A stretch of DNA of 64,000 nt from DATDAH01 sp963823495 (GCA_963823495.1 CAWGLV010000001.1:3472001-3536000); one strand, 5' to 3'; positions 7,826-16,148 are shown, counted from the first letter of the stretch. Program-made: numbers and translations. Notes: generated by a model not told the origin, from the sequence alone.

Positions 7826-9001
7826 GTGGACTTCGCCCTCACCGAAGAGCAGCAGGACCTCCGGACCGAGCTGCGCCAGTACTTCCGGGACCTGCTCACC
7901 CCCGAGCTCCAGGCCCAGCTCGCCGAGGACGAGATGGGCGGACCCGTCTGGAAGCAGGTGGTCAAGCAGGTCGCCGCCGACGGCTGGCTGGGGATCGGAT
8001 GGCCCGAGGAGTACGGGGGCCAGGACCGCTCACCCATCGAGCAGCTCATCTTCTTCGACGAGGCCCAGCGGGCCGAGGCGCCGGTGCCCATGCTGTCGAT
8101 CAACACGGTCGGCCCGACGATCATGCGGTTCGGCACCCAGGACCAGAAGGACCGGTTCCTGCCCGGGATCCTGTCCGGGGACCTGAACTTCGCCATCGGC
8201 TACACCGAGCCGGGCTCCGGTACCGACCTCGCCTCGCTGAAGACCAAGGCGGTGCGCGACGGGGACGAGTACGTCGTGAACGGCCAGAAGATCTACACGT
8301 CGCTGGCCCTGGCGGCCGACTACGTCTGGCTGGCCGCCCGCACCGATCCCGACGCCCCGCGCCACAAGGGCATCTCGATCTTCCTGATGCCGACCGACAC
8401 CCCGGGCTTCAGCGTGCAGCCGCTCGACATCATGGGTGGAGCCGACACGACGGCGACGTTCTACGAGGACGTCCGCATCCCGGCCGCCAACCTCGTCGGC
8501 GAGGAGAACGGCGGCTGGGGCCTCATCACCAGCCAGCTCAACTACGAGCGGGTGGCGATCTGCAACGCCGGGTTGATCTGGCGGTACCTGGAGGAGGTCA
8601 CCGAATGGGCGAGGGCGACCCCGACCGCGGATGCCGACCGGGTGATCGACGAGCAGTGGGTCCAGCTCGGCCTGGCTCGGGTGCGGGCCGCCGCCGAGGT
8701 CCTCCAGCTCATGAACTGGAAGGTGGCCTACGGCCTCACCGTGGGCGACCTCAGCCCGGCGGATGCCTCGGCGACCAAGGTCTTCGGCACCCACCGCTAC
8801 ATCGAGTGCCTCGGCATCCTCATGGAGATCATGGGGCCGATCTCGTTCCTCCGGGCCGGCTCGCCGGACGCGCTCCTACGGGGCCGCATCGAGCGCAGCT
8901 ACCAGGGCATCCTCGTGCTGACCTTCGGAGGCGGGACCAACGAGATCCAGCGCGACATCATCGCCATGCTCGGCCTCGGCCTGCCCCGGGCGCCCCGCTG
9001 A
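7826..9001 (+). CDS. Acyl-CoA dehydrogenase, FadE26/ChsE4-like
   Basis: A 391-residue flavoprotein that would introduce an alpha-beta double bond into an acyl-CoA. Domains follow the family order: N-terminal helices, beta domain with GYTEPGSGTDLASLKTKA (about residues 131-148) and GQKIYTS, then the C-terminal helical domain ending in LTFGGGTNEIQRDIIAMLGLGLPRA. The match to mycobacterial FadE26 (ChsE4), recalled from memory, is strong throughout, for example DGWLGIGWPEEYGGQ and WVQLGLARVRAAAEVLQLMNWK. FadE26 works as an alpha2beta2 complex with FadE27, acting on C8 steroid side chains. No beta subunit is adjacent here; those at 35535 or 42452 are candidates. Stop and next start overlap (TGATG). 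Confidence 0.9.
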   Translation: MDFALTEEQQDLRTELRQYFRDLLTPELQAQLAEDEMGGPVWKQVVKQVAADGWLGIGWPEEYGGQDRSPIEQLIFFDEAQRAEAPVPMLSINTVGPTIMRFGTQDQKDRFLPGILSGDLNFAIGYTEPGSGTDLASLKTKAVRDGDEYVVNGQKIYTSLALAADYVWLAARTDPDAPRHKGISIFLMPTDTPGFSVQPLDIMGGADTTATFYEDVRIPAANLVGEENGGWGLITSQLNYERVAICNAGLIWRYLEEVTEWARATPTADADRVIDEQWVQLGLARVRAAAEVLQLMNWKVAYGLTVGDLSPADASATKVFGTHRYIECLGILMEIMGPISFLRAGSPDALLRGRIERSYQGILVLTFGGGTNEIQRDIIAMLGLGLPRAPR

Positions 9002-9807
9002 TGGCTCTGGCGCTTCCCGCGGCGCTGGACTTCGGCGGGAAGCGGGTCGTGGTCACCGGCGCGGCCTCGGGCATAGGCGCGGCGACCGCCGAGCTCTTCG
9101 GGGGGCTGGGAGCCGACGTGGTCGGCCTCGACGTCGCCGACGGATCGCTCGACCTGCGGGACCCCGAGGCGATCGACGCCTCGGTGGCGTCCCTCCGCGG
9201 CGACCCTCTGTATGCCCTGGTGAACTGCGCCGGCGTGCCCCAGACCGCGGGTGGGCTCGACGTGCTGCGGGTCAACTTCCTGGGCACCCGCCACCTGACC
9301 GAGGCGCTGCTCCCCCAGATCATGGACGGCGGTGCGGTCGCCAGCGTGGCCAGCCTCGCCGGTCAGGGCTGGCCGGCCCACCTCGACCTCCTGGCCGAGC
9401 TCCTGGCCACGCCGACCTTCGCCGACGGCCTCACTTGGGCCGAGGCCCACCTCGACGGACTGGATGACCCCTATTTCTTCTCCAAGGAAGCGGTCATCGT
9501 CTGGACGAGGCGTCGGGCCCGGGCGCTGATCCGGGACCACGGGGTGCGGATGAGCACCATCAGCCCGGGCCCGGTGGACTCGCCGATGATGCCGGCGTTC
9601 CGGGAGGCCATGGACGAGGACGTCCTGGAGTGGACGGCGCGCGAAGCCATCGGGCGGATGGCCCGCCCCGACGAGATGGCCCTTCCGCTCGTGTTCCTGT
9701 GTGCGCCGGGTGCCTCCTATCTGTCGGGTCTCGACGTCGTCGCCGACGCCGGGTTCAGCACGGCCATGGCCGAGGGCCAGGTCGACTTCGAGGGCATCGG
9801 CGGTTGA
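9001..9807 (+). CDS. SDR family oxidoreductase, 3-alpha-hydroxysteroid dehydrogenase-like
   Basis: A 268-residue short-chain dehydrogenase. The nucleotide-binding motif is TGAASGIG (about residues 21-28), followed by an acidic residue in GLDVAD that favours NAD. The NCAG motif is NCAGVPQ, the serine lies in SVASLAG and the catalytic YxxxK is YFFSK (about 157-161). The short strand before the NCAG motif and the insert between serine and tyrosine (about 40 residues with the segment on LAELLATPTFADG) resemble the Comamonas 3-alpha-hydroxysteroid dehydrogenase/carbonyl reductase group. ATG overlaps the dehydrogenase stop by one base and the next gene overlaps its own stop, so all three form one operon. 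Confidence 0.85.
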   Translation: MALALPAALDFGGKRVVVTGAASGIGAATAELFGGLGADVVGLDVADGSLDLRDPEAIDASVASLRGDPLYALVNCAGVPQTAGGLDVLRVNFLGTRHLTEALLPQIMDGGAVASVASLAGQGWPAHLDLLAELLATPTFADGLTWAEAHLDGLDDPYFFSKEAVIVWTRRRARALIRDHGVRMSTISPGPVDSPMMPAFREAMDEDVLEWTAREAIGRMARPDEMALPLVFLCAPGASYLSGLDVVADAGFSTAMAEGQVDFEGIGG

Positions 9808-10631
9808 GCCGACCGGTCGCCCTGGTCACCGGGGCCAGTCGGGGCATCGGGAAGGCCTGCGCCGTGGCGCTGGCCGAGAAGGGCTTCGACGTGGCCCTGG
9901 GGGCGAGGACGCTGCACCCCGGCGAGGGTCGGGACGATGCCCGGCCCGATGCCACCCCGCTGCCCGGCTCGTTGGAGGAGACCGCATCCGAGGTCGAGGC
10001 CCACGGCGCCCGGGCCTTGGCCGTGCGGATGGACCTGCACGATTGCGACTCCCTGACCGACGCGGTGGACATCGTGCTCGACACCTGGGGCCGCATCGAC
10101 GTGCTGGTCAACAACGCAGTGGACACCGGGCCGGGGTCGATGACCACGGTGGCCGAGACCACCCTCGAGGACTACCGACGCAAGCTCGAGGGCAACTTCC
10201 TCGCCCAGCTCGTGCTCATCCACGCCGTGCTCCCCCACTTCCTCGAATCGGGGTCGGGCACCATCGTGGACATGACCTCGGCGGCCGGGATCACCGACCC
10301 GCCCGCACCCGCCGGCGAGGGCGGTTGGGGGCTGGCGTACGCCGCCTCCAAGGCCGCCTTCCACCGGGTGGCCGCCCACCTCGCGGTCGAGTTCGGTCCC
10401 CGGGGCCTGCGGGCCTACAACGTCGAGCCGGGCATGGTCATGACCGAGAAGATGGCCGTGAACCAGAAGGCCATGGGCCTGGAGAACAGGTTCCCGGTGG
10501 CACCGCCGTCGGTCCCTGCCGCCGTCGTGGCCTGGCTCGTGACCGCCCCCGATGCGGCCGAGCACAACGGTGAGACCTTCACGGCCCAGCGGTTCGCGAA
10601 GGAACGCGACCTGCACGAGCCGTGGTGGTGA
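9804..10631 (+). CDS. SDR family oxidoreductase
   Basis: A 275-residue short-chain dehydrogenase with TGASRGIG (about residues 8-15), NNAV in place of NNAG (about 97-100), serine in DMTSAAG and catalytic YAASK (about 180-184). The arginine-containing GARTLHP after the second strand suggests NADPH use. An insert after the second strand (GEGRDDARPDATPLPGS) is longer than usual. The TTG at 9804 is the only start giving a complete Rossmann strand (MSRPVALVTGAS) and it overlaps the previous stop (TTGA), indicating coupling. Probably the third gene of the 7826-10631 operon; substrate unknown. Confidence 0.85.
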   Translation: MSRPVALVTGASRGIGKACAVALAEKGFDVALGARTLHPGEGRDDARPDATPLPGSLEETASEVEAHGARALAVRMDLHDCDSLTDAVDIVLDTWGRIDVLVNNAVDTGPGSMTTVAETTLEDYRRKLEGNFLAQLVLIHAVLPHFLESGSGTIVDMTSAAGITDPPAPAGEGGWGLAYAASKAAFHRVAAHLAVEFGPRGLRAYNVEPGMVMTEKMAVNQKAMGLENRFPVAPPSVPAAVVAWLVTAPDAAEHNGETFTAQRFAKERDLHEPWW

Positions 10632-10672
10632 CCTGACCGGGACGGACCCGAGACCGTCCTCCACCGACCGAA

Positions 10673-10716
10673 CTGGCGCCTGATCGAGGGGTTGGGGCGC
10701 CTCAATCGGGCGCCAG
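10673..10716. terminator. Hairpin repeat, bidirectional terminator (copy 1)
   Basis: Arms at 10673-10688 (CTGGCGCCTGATCGAG) and 10701-10716 pair at 14 of 16 positions with two G-T pairs, around a 12-base loop. It lies between the convergent genes ending at 10631 and 10761. Another hairpin at 53283-53326 has an identical left arm, the same loop length, and a right arm differing by one base. Confidence 0.7.
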
Positions 10717-10760
10717 AACGCCGGACCGGTCAGCCCGGACGGGCGCCCGTCCGACCGTGG

Positions 10761-11609
10761 TCACCGGGATGTCCAGGTTCGGGCCGAGGCGTCGAGGTAG
10801 CCGGCGGAGGAACCGCCGAAGTGGGTGCCGAGGATCAGCGTCTCGCCGTCGCCGTAGCGGTCGACGAAGGCCCGACGGGAGGCAACGGCACCGGCCGGGT
10901 CGACATCGGCGATCATGGTCCACTCCGGGGCCAGGAACTCGACGGGATGGTGGGCCACGTCGCCGGTGACGACCGCCTGGCGACCACCGGAGGTGACCTG
11001 CACGCTCGAATGACCCGGCGTGTGGCCCGGCGTCGCCACGAGGCGCACCTCGTCGGTCAGGGCGTGATCGGGGTCCACCAGGTCCATCAACCCGCGATCC
11101 ACGAGCGGCGCAACGCTCTGGGAGACCGAGGCGTAGGTGTCGTCGGACTCGGCGGTCGACCAGTACGCCCACTCCTCGCCGGCGGTCACATAGCGGGCCG
11201 ACGGGAAGGCGGGTTCGTCGCCCGCGAGGTTGCCTCCCACGTGGTCGAAGTGCAGGTGGGTGCAGACGACGGTGTCGATGTCCTCGGCCACCCAGCCCGC
11301 GGCCACGACGGCGTCCCGGACCGTGGCGTGGTGGTCCCGGATCGACCCGAAGTGGCGCACCGCATCGAGGATCCCCGCCGAAATCGGGTCGTGACCGGCG
11401 CAGGTGTCGACCAGGATCGTCCGGCCCCTGCTCTCGACCACGAGGCCGTGCACCGAGAGGTCGGCCATCCCGTCGTCGGCCAGGATCCCGGGGGCCACCT
11501 CGGCACAGGCTGCGGCCGTGGCCTCGGGCACGAAGCCGACCAAGGGGATCGTCCAGGTCATCTGTGGGACCTGGGTGATGCGGACATCGCCCACCGTCCA
11601 GGTGCTCAC
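10761..11609 (-). CDS. MBL fold metallo-hydrolase
   Basis: A 282-residue metallo-beta-lactamase-fold hydrolase. The metal-binding HxHxDH is THLHFDHVGG (about residues 118-127), the third histidine is in TPGHTPGHSS and the bridging aspartate in VVTGDVAHHP. The N-terminus (STWTVGDVRITQV) and a final histidine in ILGTHFGG are usual for the lactonase/glyoxalase-like branch. It would hydrolyse an ester, lactone or thioester in the cytoplasm. The GTG at 11609 overlaps the stop of the upstream gene (GTGA), so the two are translationally coupled. A hairpin ends the operon. Confidence 0.88.
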   Translation of the reverse strand: MSTWTVGDVRITQVPQMTWTIPLVGFVPEATAAACAEVAPGILADDGMADLSVHGLVVESRGRTILVDTCAGHDPISAGILDAVRHFGSIRDHHATVRDAVVAAGWVAEDIDTVVCTHLHFDHVGGNLAGDEPAFPSARYVTAGEEWAYWSTAESDDTYASVSQSVAPLVDRGLMDLVDPDHALTDEVRLVATPGHTPGHSSVQVTSGGRQAVVTGDVAHHPVEFLAPEWTMIADVDPAGAVASRRAFVDRYGDGETLILGTHFGGSSAGYLDASARTWTSR

Positions 11610-11926
11610 ACCGGGGTGATCCAGGTGTGGCGCAGGTGGTGGCCGAAGAAGCCCCCCTTGGGCCGGGCATGGGCGTGGTAGTGGTCCGGGATGTTGCGCA
11701 TGTTGTCGTCGACGTAGAACTCGCCGATCGTGTCGAGGGCGACGCGGCCCAACTCGTCGTGCATGTGGCCCTTGGCGTCGGGCGGCGGGGAGATGCCGTG
11801 GTCCTTCCAGACCACCATCGGGGTCGAGCAGAGCTCGCACTCGGCGATCCAACACACGTCGTCCTCGTGGAACCAGTGGGTGATCTTGGCCGCCTCGCAG
11901 AGGTCGCAGTCCGGGTCCTTGGCCAT
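11606..11926 (-). CDS. Small cysteine/histidine-rich protein, possible divergent HIT-fold zinc protein
   Basis: A 106-residue protein with paired cysteines CDLC (about residues 7-10) and CELC (about 30-33) that could bind zinc, followed by strands (CSTPMVVWKDHG) and a histidine cluster HYHAHAR (about 82-88). The spacing of that cluster fits the HxHxH pattern of HIT nucleotide-binding proteins, and the cysteines are where HIT zinc sites often occur; this assignment is inference. It starts just 26 bases from the divergent SnoaL-like gene and is coupled to the metallo-hydrolase by a GTGA overlap, suggesting a joint job on the same substrate. Confidence 0.7.
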   Translation of the reverse strand: MAKDPDCDLCEAAKITHWFHEDDVCWIAECELCSTPMVVWKDHGISPPPDAKGHMHDELGRVALDTIGEFYVDDNMRNIPDHYHAHARPKGGFFGHHLRHTWITPV

Positions 11927-11939
11927 ATCGGCCAGACCC

Positions 11940-11945
11940 TACGCT
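11940..11945 (+). promoter_or_regulatory. -10 box of leaderless SnoaL-like gene
   Basis: TACGCT lies 7 bases before the ATG at 11953 with no Shine-Dalgarno sequence between. Confidence 0.5.
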
Positions 11946-11952
11946 GCCGCCC

Positions 11953-12381
11953 ATGACCGACTGGGCCCGTGACCGCATCGAGATCGACGACCTGCTCGTG
12001 GCCTACTCGACTGCGATCGACACGATGGACTTCGACCGCCTCGACGACGTCTTCACGCCCGACGCCGACTGCGACTACCAGGCGGTCGGCGGCTTCCGGG
12101 GCGACCGGGCGGCATTCAAGGCCTGGCTCGCCGAGGTCATGGGGTTCTTCGAGTTCCACATGCACTACGTGACCAACCGCACCGTCCACCTGGACGGGGA
12201 CGAGGCCACCGCGGTCAGCTACCTCTACAACCCGTGTGTGCTCGAGGGTGGCGACGGCACGGTGCTGGACGAGGGCGGGCGGTACCACGATCGCATCGTG
12301 CGCACACCCGACGGTTGGCGCATCGCGGCGCGCCGGGAGGAACCCGTCTGGAACCGCTGGCCCCCCGGACTCAGGCCGTGA
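11953..12381 (+). CDS. SnoaL-like / NTF2-fold protein
   Basis: A 142-residue protein of the SnoaL/steroid-isomerase-like cone fold. The N-terminal helix block DRIEIDDLLVAYSTAIDTMDFDRLDDVFTPDA is abbreviated by its core YSTAIDTMDFDRLDDVFTPD (about residues 20-39), a hallmark of the family, and the protein ends with strands GGRYHDRIVRTPDGWRI and a basic patch. Relatives include scytalone dehydratase, polyketide cyclases and ketosteroid isomerases, so it may isomerise or dehydrate a steroid or aromatic intermediate. A leaderless start follows TACGCT. Next to it, downstream on the same strand, is the KstR-type site of the luciferase-like gene. Confidence 0.85.
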   Translation: MTDWARDRIEIDDLLVAYSTAIDTMDFDRLDDVFTPDADCDYQAVGGFRGDRAAFKAWLAEVMGFFEFHMHYVTNRTVHLDGDEATAVSYLYNPCVLEGGDGTVLDEGGRYHDRIVRTPDGWRIAARREEPVWNRWPPGLRP

Positions 12382-12434
12382 CGCCGCTCGGTCGGTGCCG
12401 ACCAGGGGCGGCACCGGCGAGCCCGTCGCCGAAC

Positions 12435-12448
12435 TGAAACGTGTTCTA
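12435..12448. promoter_or_regulatory. KstR-type operator upstream of LLM oxidoreductase
   Basis: TGAAACGTGTTCTA fits TnnAACnnGTTnnA at every fixed position. It ends 9 bases before TAGCTT (12458-12463), the likely -10 box of the gene at 12472, so it lies in the core promoter, where a TetR-type repressor would block RNA polymerase. It is the second perfect match in the window. Confidence 0.72.
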
Positions 12449-12457
12449 GTCAGCTGG

Positions 12458-12463
12458 TAGCTT
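12458..12463 (+). promoter_or_regulatory. -10 box of leaderless LLM gene
   Basis: TAGCTT sits 8 bases before the ATG at 12472 and just after the KstR-type site, with no ribosome binding site visible. Confidence 0.5.
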
Positions 12464-12471
12464 CGCCGCCC

Positions 12472-13614
12472 ATGGAGTTCGGCATCTTCAACAGCCTCTA
12501 CTGCCCGAACTCGGCTGTCGCCGCCGGGCCGGATCCCGCGCTGGTCGAGCACACCCGCCTGCTCGACGAGGTGACCTGGACCCGGGCCGCGGACCGCGCC
12601 GGCTTCAAGTACACGTGGGCCACCGAGCACCACTTCCTCGAGGAGTACTCCCACCTCTCGGCCAACGAGTCCTTCCTGGCCTACCTCGCCGGGGTGACCG
12701 AGAACATCCACCTCGGCAGCGGGATCATCAACATCACGCCGCCCGTGAACCACCCCGCCCGCGTCGCCGAACGGGTGGCGATGATCGACCACCTCTCCGG
12801 CGGCCGCTTCGAGTTCGGCACCGGCCGAGGATCGTCCACCACCGAACAGGCCGGCTTCGGCATCGAGGACCCCGAGCTGACCAAGGCGATGTTCGACGAG
12901 GCCCTCCCCCAGATCGTGCGCATGTGGCAGGAGGAGGACTACAGCTACGAGGGCCGCTTCTTCTCGATGCCGCCCCGCAACGTCCTGCCCAAGCCCCTCA
13001 CCCGGCCCCATCCGCCCCTCTGGGTCGCGGCCGGCAATCCGTCCACCTTCGAGAAGGCCGGCCGGATGGGCCTCGGCGTCCTCTGCTTCGGCATCTCTGA
13101 CCCCGAGGCCCTCAAGCCGCTGATCGAGATGTACAAGACCGCCGTCCAGGACGCCGATCCTGTCGGGGGCTACGTCAACGACAACGTCATGGTGACCACC
13201 CAGATGCTCTGCCTCGAGGACGGGGACCGGGCCAAGCAGATCGCCACCGAGATGACCACCGGCTACCACACCTCGAACCTGTTCCGGTACCTGGACACCT
13301 TCCCCCGACCGGAGGGCATCCCGGAGTGGCCGAACCTGATCCCGGAGCCGACGCTCGAGCAGATCGCGCAATCGGTCGAGCGGGGGCTCATGGCCATCGG
13401 CACCCCCGAGGAGGTCGAGCGGTGCGTAGCCAGGTACGAGGCCACCGGGGCCGACCAGCTCGTGTTCGGGATGCTGTCCACCACCATGCCCGTCGAGGTG
13501 GCGATCGAGGCCGTCGAGACCTTCGGTCGCCACCTCATCCCGACCTTCGACAAGGACCCCGTGCACAGCACCACCCGCCAACGCGACATGCAGGCCAGCG
13601 GTCAGCCGGCCTGA
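12472..13614 (+). CDS. Luciferase-like (LLM class) flavin-dependent oxidoreductase
   Basis: A 380-residue TIM-barrel monooxygenase of the bacterial luciferase superfamily. Family marks are MEFGIFNS at the start, ATEHHFLEEYSH (about residues 45-56), GSGIINITPPVNHPARVAERVAMIDHL abbreviated by its core HPARVAERVAMIDHLSGGRF (about 91-110), FGTGRGSST and a late IGTPEEVERCVARY. The EHHF motif is typical of FMNH2-dependent alkanal-type monooxygenases, while F420 use cannot be excluded. The KstR-type operator in its promoter places it in the proposed steroid regulon, where it could hydroxylate or perform a Baeyer-Villiger-like oxidation; the step is unknown. Confidence 0.88.
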   Translation: MEFGIFNSLYCPNSAVAAGPDPALVEHTRLLDEVTWTRAADRAGFKYTWATEHHFLEEYSHLSANESFLAYLAGVTENIHLGSGIINITPPVNHPARVAERVAMIDHLSGGRFEFGTGRGSSTTEQAGFGIEDPELTKAMFDEALPQIVRMWQEEDYSYEGRFFSMPPRNVLPKPLTRPHPPLWVAAGNPSTFEKAGRMGLGVLCFGISDPEALKPLIEMYKTAVQDADPVGGYVNDNVMVTTQMLCLEDGDRAKQIATEMTTGYHTSNLFRYLDTFPRPEGIPEWPNLIPEPTLEQIAQSVERGLMAIGTPEEVERCVARYEATGADQLVFGMLSTTMPVEVAIEAVETFGRHLIPTFDKDPVHSTTRQRDMQASGQPA

Positions 13615-13674
13615 GGCCGGGTTGACGAAGCCGTCTCGACCGCGGGGACATGATCAGGTTGTGACCGGCGACGA

Positions 13675-13680
13675 CATACT
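13675..13680 (+). promoter_or_regulatory. -10 box of leaderless FadD17-like gene
   Basis: CATACT ends 8 bases before ATG 13689. It supports this ATG over the in-frame TTG at 13680, which lies within the box. Confidence 0.5.
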
Positions 13681-13688
13681 TGGCCCCG

Positions 13689-15329
13689 ATGGCGAACTTC
13701 GCTGACCTGCTCGCGGCGCGAGCCGACGACACCCATGACGCCCTCCGCTTCCGCGAGTCCCGTGACCAGCCCACCCGGACGTGGTCCTGGGCCGAGTACG
13801 TGGTCGAGTGCCGCGCCCGGGCCGCACTGATGGAGGACCTGCGGGTCGACGGTGCCCCGTTCCACGTCGGGGTCCTGTTGGACAACGTGCCCGAGTTCCC
13901 GATGTGGCTCGGTGGTGCCGCCCTCGCGGGTGCGACCCTGGTCGGCATCAACCCGACCCGACGGGGCGCCGAGTTGGCCCGCGACATCCGCCACACCGAC
14001 TGCCAGCTCATCGTCACCGAGCCCGGGGGGCTCCCGCTGCTCGACGGGCTCGACCTGGCACTCGGCCCGAACCGGTTGCTCGATGTCGAGTCGGACGGCT
14101 ACGCCATGGTCGTGGCCGAACACCGGGGCGCACCGTCGGTCGGCATCGAGGTCGACGACACCACCCAGTTCCTGTTGCTCTTCACCTCCGGGACCACCGG
14201 GGCCCCCAAGGCCTGCATCTGTTCCCAAGGCCGGCTGGCCCGAGCGGGCATCGGTCTGTCCTCCGGGTTCGGCCTCGGTCCGCAGGACTGCGCGTACCTG
14301 GCCATGCCGTTGTTCCACTCCAACGCCCTCTTCGCCGGCTGGGCCCCGGCCGTGGTCGGGGGCATGACGATGGCCCTGCGCCGGAAGTTCTCCGCGTCGG
14401 GCCTCATGGAGGACGTGCGGGACTTCGGGGTCACCTACTTCAACTACGTGGGCAAGCCGCTGGCCTACGTCCTGGCCACCCCGGAGCGTCCCGACGACGA
14501 CGACAACCCACTGAAGATCGTGTTCGGCAACGAGGCCGCCGAGGGCGACGTCGAGCGCTTCGCGGCCCGGTTCGGTGCCCTCGTCGTGGACAACTACGGC
14601 TCCACCGAAGGCGGCGCGGTCATCACCCGCGACCCCGCCCAACCGCCGGGGTCCCTCGGGCGAGCCGGCGACGGCATCGAGGTGTGGGACCCCGAGACCG
14701 GTGACCCGTGCCCACCGGCCCGCTTCGATGCCGACGGCGTCCTCCTCAATCCCGAGGAAGCCATCGGCGAGATGGTCAGCACGACCGGCGCGTCGGACTT
14801 CGAGGGCTACTACGACAACGACGAGGCCGACCGACAGCGCGTTCGGGGCGGGGTGTACTGGACGGGGGATCTCGCCTACCTCGACGGGGACGGCTTCGTG
14901 TACTTCGCCGGCCGCGGCTTCGAGTGGCTACGGGTCGACGGGGAGAACTTCGCCGCGGCCCCGGTCGAACGGATCCTGGCCCGTCACCCCGGTGTCGGTG
15001 AAGTGGCGGTCTACGCGGTGCCCGACGAGGTGGTCGGCGACCAGGTCATGGCCGCGGTCGTGGCCGGTCCCGACGGCTTCGACGGCACAGGATTCGCCAC
15101 CTTCCTGGCCGGGCAGGCCGACCTGGGGACCAAGTGGGCGCCCCGCTATGTCCGGGTCGTCGGGGCGCTGCCCGCGACCCCCACCAACAAGGTGCTCAAG
15201 CGCCAGTTGCGCGCCGAAGGCTGGAACGTCACCGACCCGGTCTGGTGGCGGCCCGAGCGCGAGTGCCAGTACTCGCTGATGACCACCGGTGACCTCGAGG
15301 CCCTGCGCACGCGGTTCGCCGCCCGCTGA
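13689..15329 (+). CDS. fadD17: FadD17-like acyl-CoA synthetase
   Basis: A 546-residue AMP-forming ligase. The P-loop is LFTSGTTGAPKA (about residues 160-171), the A5 motif is NYGSTEGG, A7 is VYWTGDLAYLD and the C-terminal lysine is in TPTNKVLKRQL. From memory it matches M. tuberculosis FadD17 closely, including CQLIVTE, RRKFSASGLMEDVR, YVGKPLAYVLATPE and FEGYYDNDEA, and FadD17 is known to make CoA esters of C24 steroid side-chain acids. It begins 75 bases after the KstR-controlled oxidoreductase gene on the same strand, but has its own -10 box. The next gene starts at its stop codon, so an operon continues. Confidence 0.9.
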   Translation: MANFADLLAARADDTHDALRFRESRDQPTRTWSWAEYVVECRARAALMEDLRVDGAPFHVGVLLDNVPEFPMWLGGAALAGATLVGINPTRRGAELARDIRHTDCQLIVTEPGGLPLLDGLDLALGPNRLLDVESDGYAMVVAEHRGAPSVGIEVDDTTQFLLLFTSGTTGAPKACICSQGRLARAGIGLSSGFGLGPQDCAYLAMPLFHSNALFAGWAPAVVGGMTMALRRKFSASGLMEDVRDFGVTYFNYVGKPLAYVLATPERPDDDDNPLKIVFGNEAAEGDVERFAARFGALVVDNYGSTEGGAVITRDPAQPPGSLGRAGDGIEVWDPETGDPCPPARFDADGVLLNPEEAIGEMVSTTGASDFEGYYDNDEADRQRVRGGVYWTGDLAYLDGDGFVYFAGRGFEWLRVDGENFAAAPVERILARHPGVGEVAVYAVPDEVVGDQVMAAVVAGPDGFDGTGFATFLAGQADLGTKWAPRYVRVVGALPATPTNKVLKRQLRAEGWNVTDPVWWRPERECQYSLMTTGDLEALRTRFAAR

Positions 15330-16148
15330 TTGATCGTGCCCACCGATGCCCTCGACCTCGCGGCCAGCCTGGCCGACGCCCTGGAGGCGCCGCTGCCCAG
15401 CATCGGCCTGCCTGCCCACCTCTGGCTGCTGGGTACCGGGAGCCACCACGACGCCGCGGAGTTGGTCACCCACCTGTTCGCGGGCTCCGGTCGTTCCTGC
15501 CGGGCCATCGGCAGCGACGGCCACGCGCAGCTCTCGGGCCTCATCGGCCCGGCCGACACGGTCGTGCTGGTCGGTCCCGACGACGAGTTCCTCGAGTTCG
15601 GCCAGCGGGTGGCGGCCGGCGCCGGTGCCTTGGTGGTCGCCCTTCCGGAGATGGAGATCGAGGACGCGGACGACAGCACGACCCGGCACCTGACCGCGGC
15701 GATGCGGCTGGCCCGCATCGCCATCGCCGGTGGCGCGGTGGGCGCCACGCAAGCCGACCTGAACCGGATCCCCGGGGCCGTGGCCGCCGTCGCCCTCGAC
15801 CCTCGGCTCCCCGACATCCTGCCGCCCACGCGGGCACTGCTGGTCACCGGCGGAGGCCCGGCGTCGGTCACCGCCCGCCACGCGGCGGTGGCGCTTCGCG
15901 CCGCGGGGCTGCCTGCGGAGGGCGTGGACGCGGCCGACCTGTTGGGAGGCCTGGTGACCGACCTCGGCGCCGAGGACACCCTCATCGTCCTGGACGCCAG
16001 CCGCGACGTCGAGAGCCCGGCGGCCTCGCTGAGCCGTCTGGCGGGGGCGCTGGGCACGACGGTCCACAAGCTCGACGGCCCCCTCGATCTCCCCTCCGTC
16101 TGCGCCCAGTTCCCGCTGACCGCCCGCCTCAGACTGCTCGCCCGTTGA
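15330..16148 (+). CDS. SIS-domain-like protein of unknown function
   Basis: A 272-residue protein without signal peptide or membrane helices, looking like two related alpha-beta halves. The first half has LWLLGTGSHHDAAELVTHLF (about residues 30-49) and the second has ALLVTGGGPASVTARHAAVA (about 171-190), both like the glycine-rich sugar-phosphate loop of SIS proteins such as GlmS or phosphosugar isomerases. Key serines and threonines of true sugar isomerases are largely missing, so it may be a non-catalytic or CoA/acyl-phosphate-related relative. TTG 15330 directly follows the FadD17 stop; GTG 15336 is an alternative. Placement suggests a link with FadD17. Confidence 0.65.
   Translation: MIVPTDALDLAASLADALEAPLPSIGLPAHLWLLGTGSHHDAAELVTHLFAGSGRSCRAIGSDGHAQLSGLIGPADTVVLVGPDDEFLEFGQRVAAGAGALVVALPEMEIEDADDSTTRHLTAAMRLARIAIAGGAVGATQADLNRIPGAVAAVALDPRLPDILPPTRALLVTGGGPASVTARHAAVALRAAGLPAEGVDAADLLGGLVTDLGAEDTLIVLDASRDVESPAASLSRLAGALGTTVHKLDGPLDLPSVCAQFPLTARLRLLAR

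Noticed and set aside
10702..13581. Very long open frame on the minus strand across several plus- and minus-strand genes
   Set aside because: High GC at third codon positions leaves few stops in other frames. The translation is rich in Arg, Gly and His without motifs, and well-supported genes occupy the other frames.
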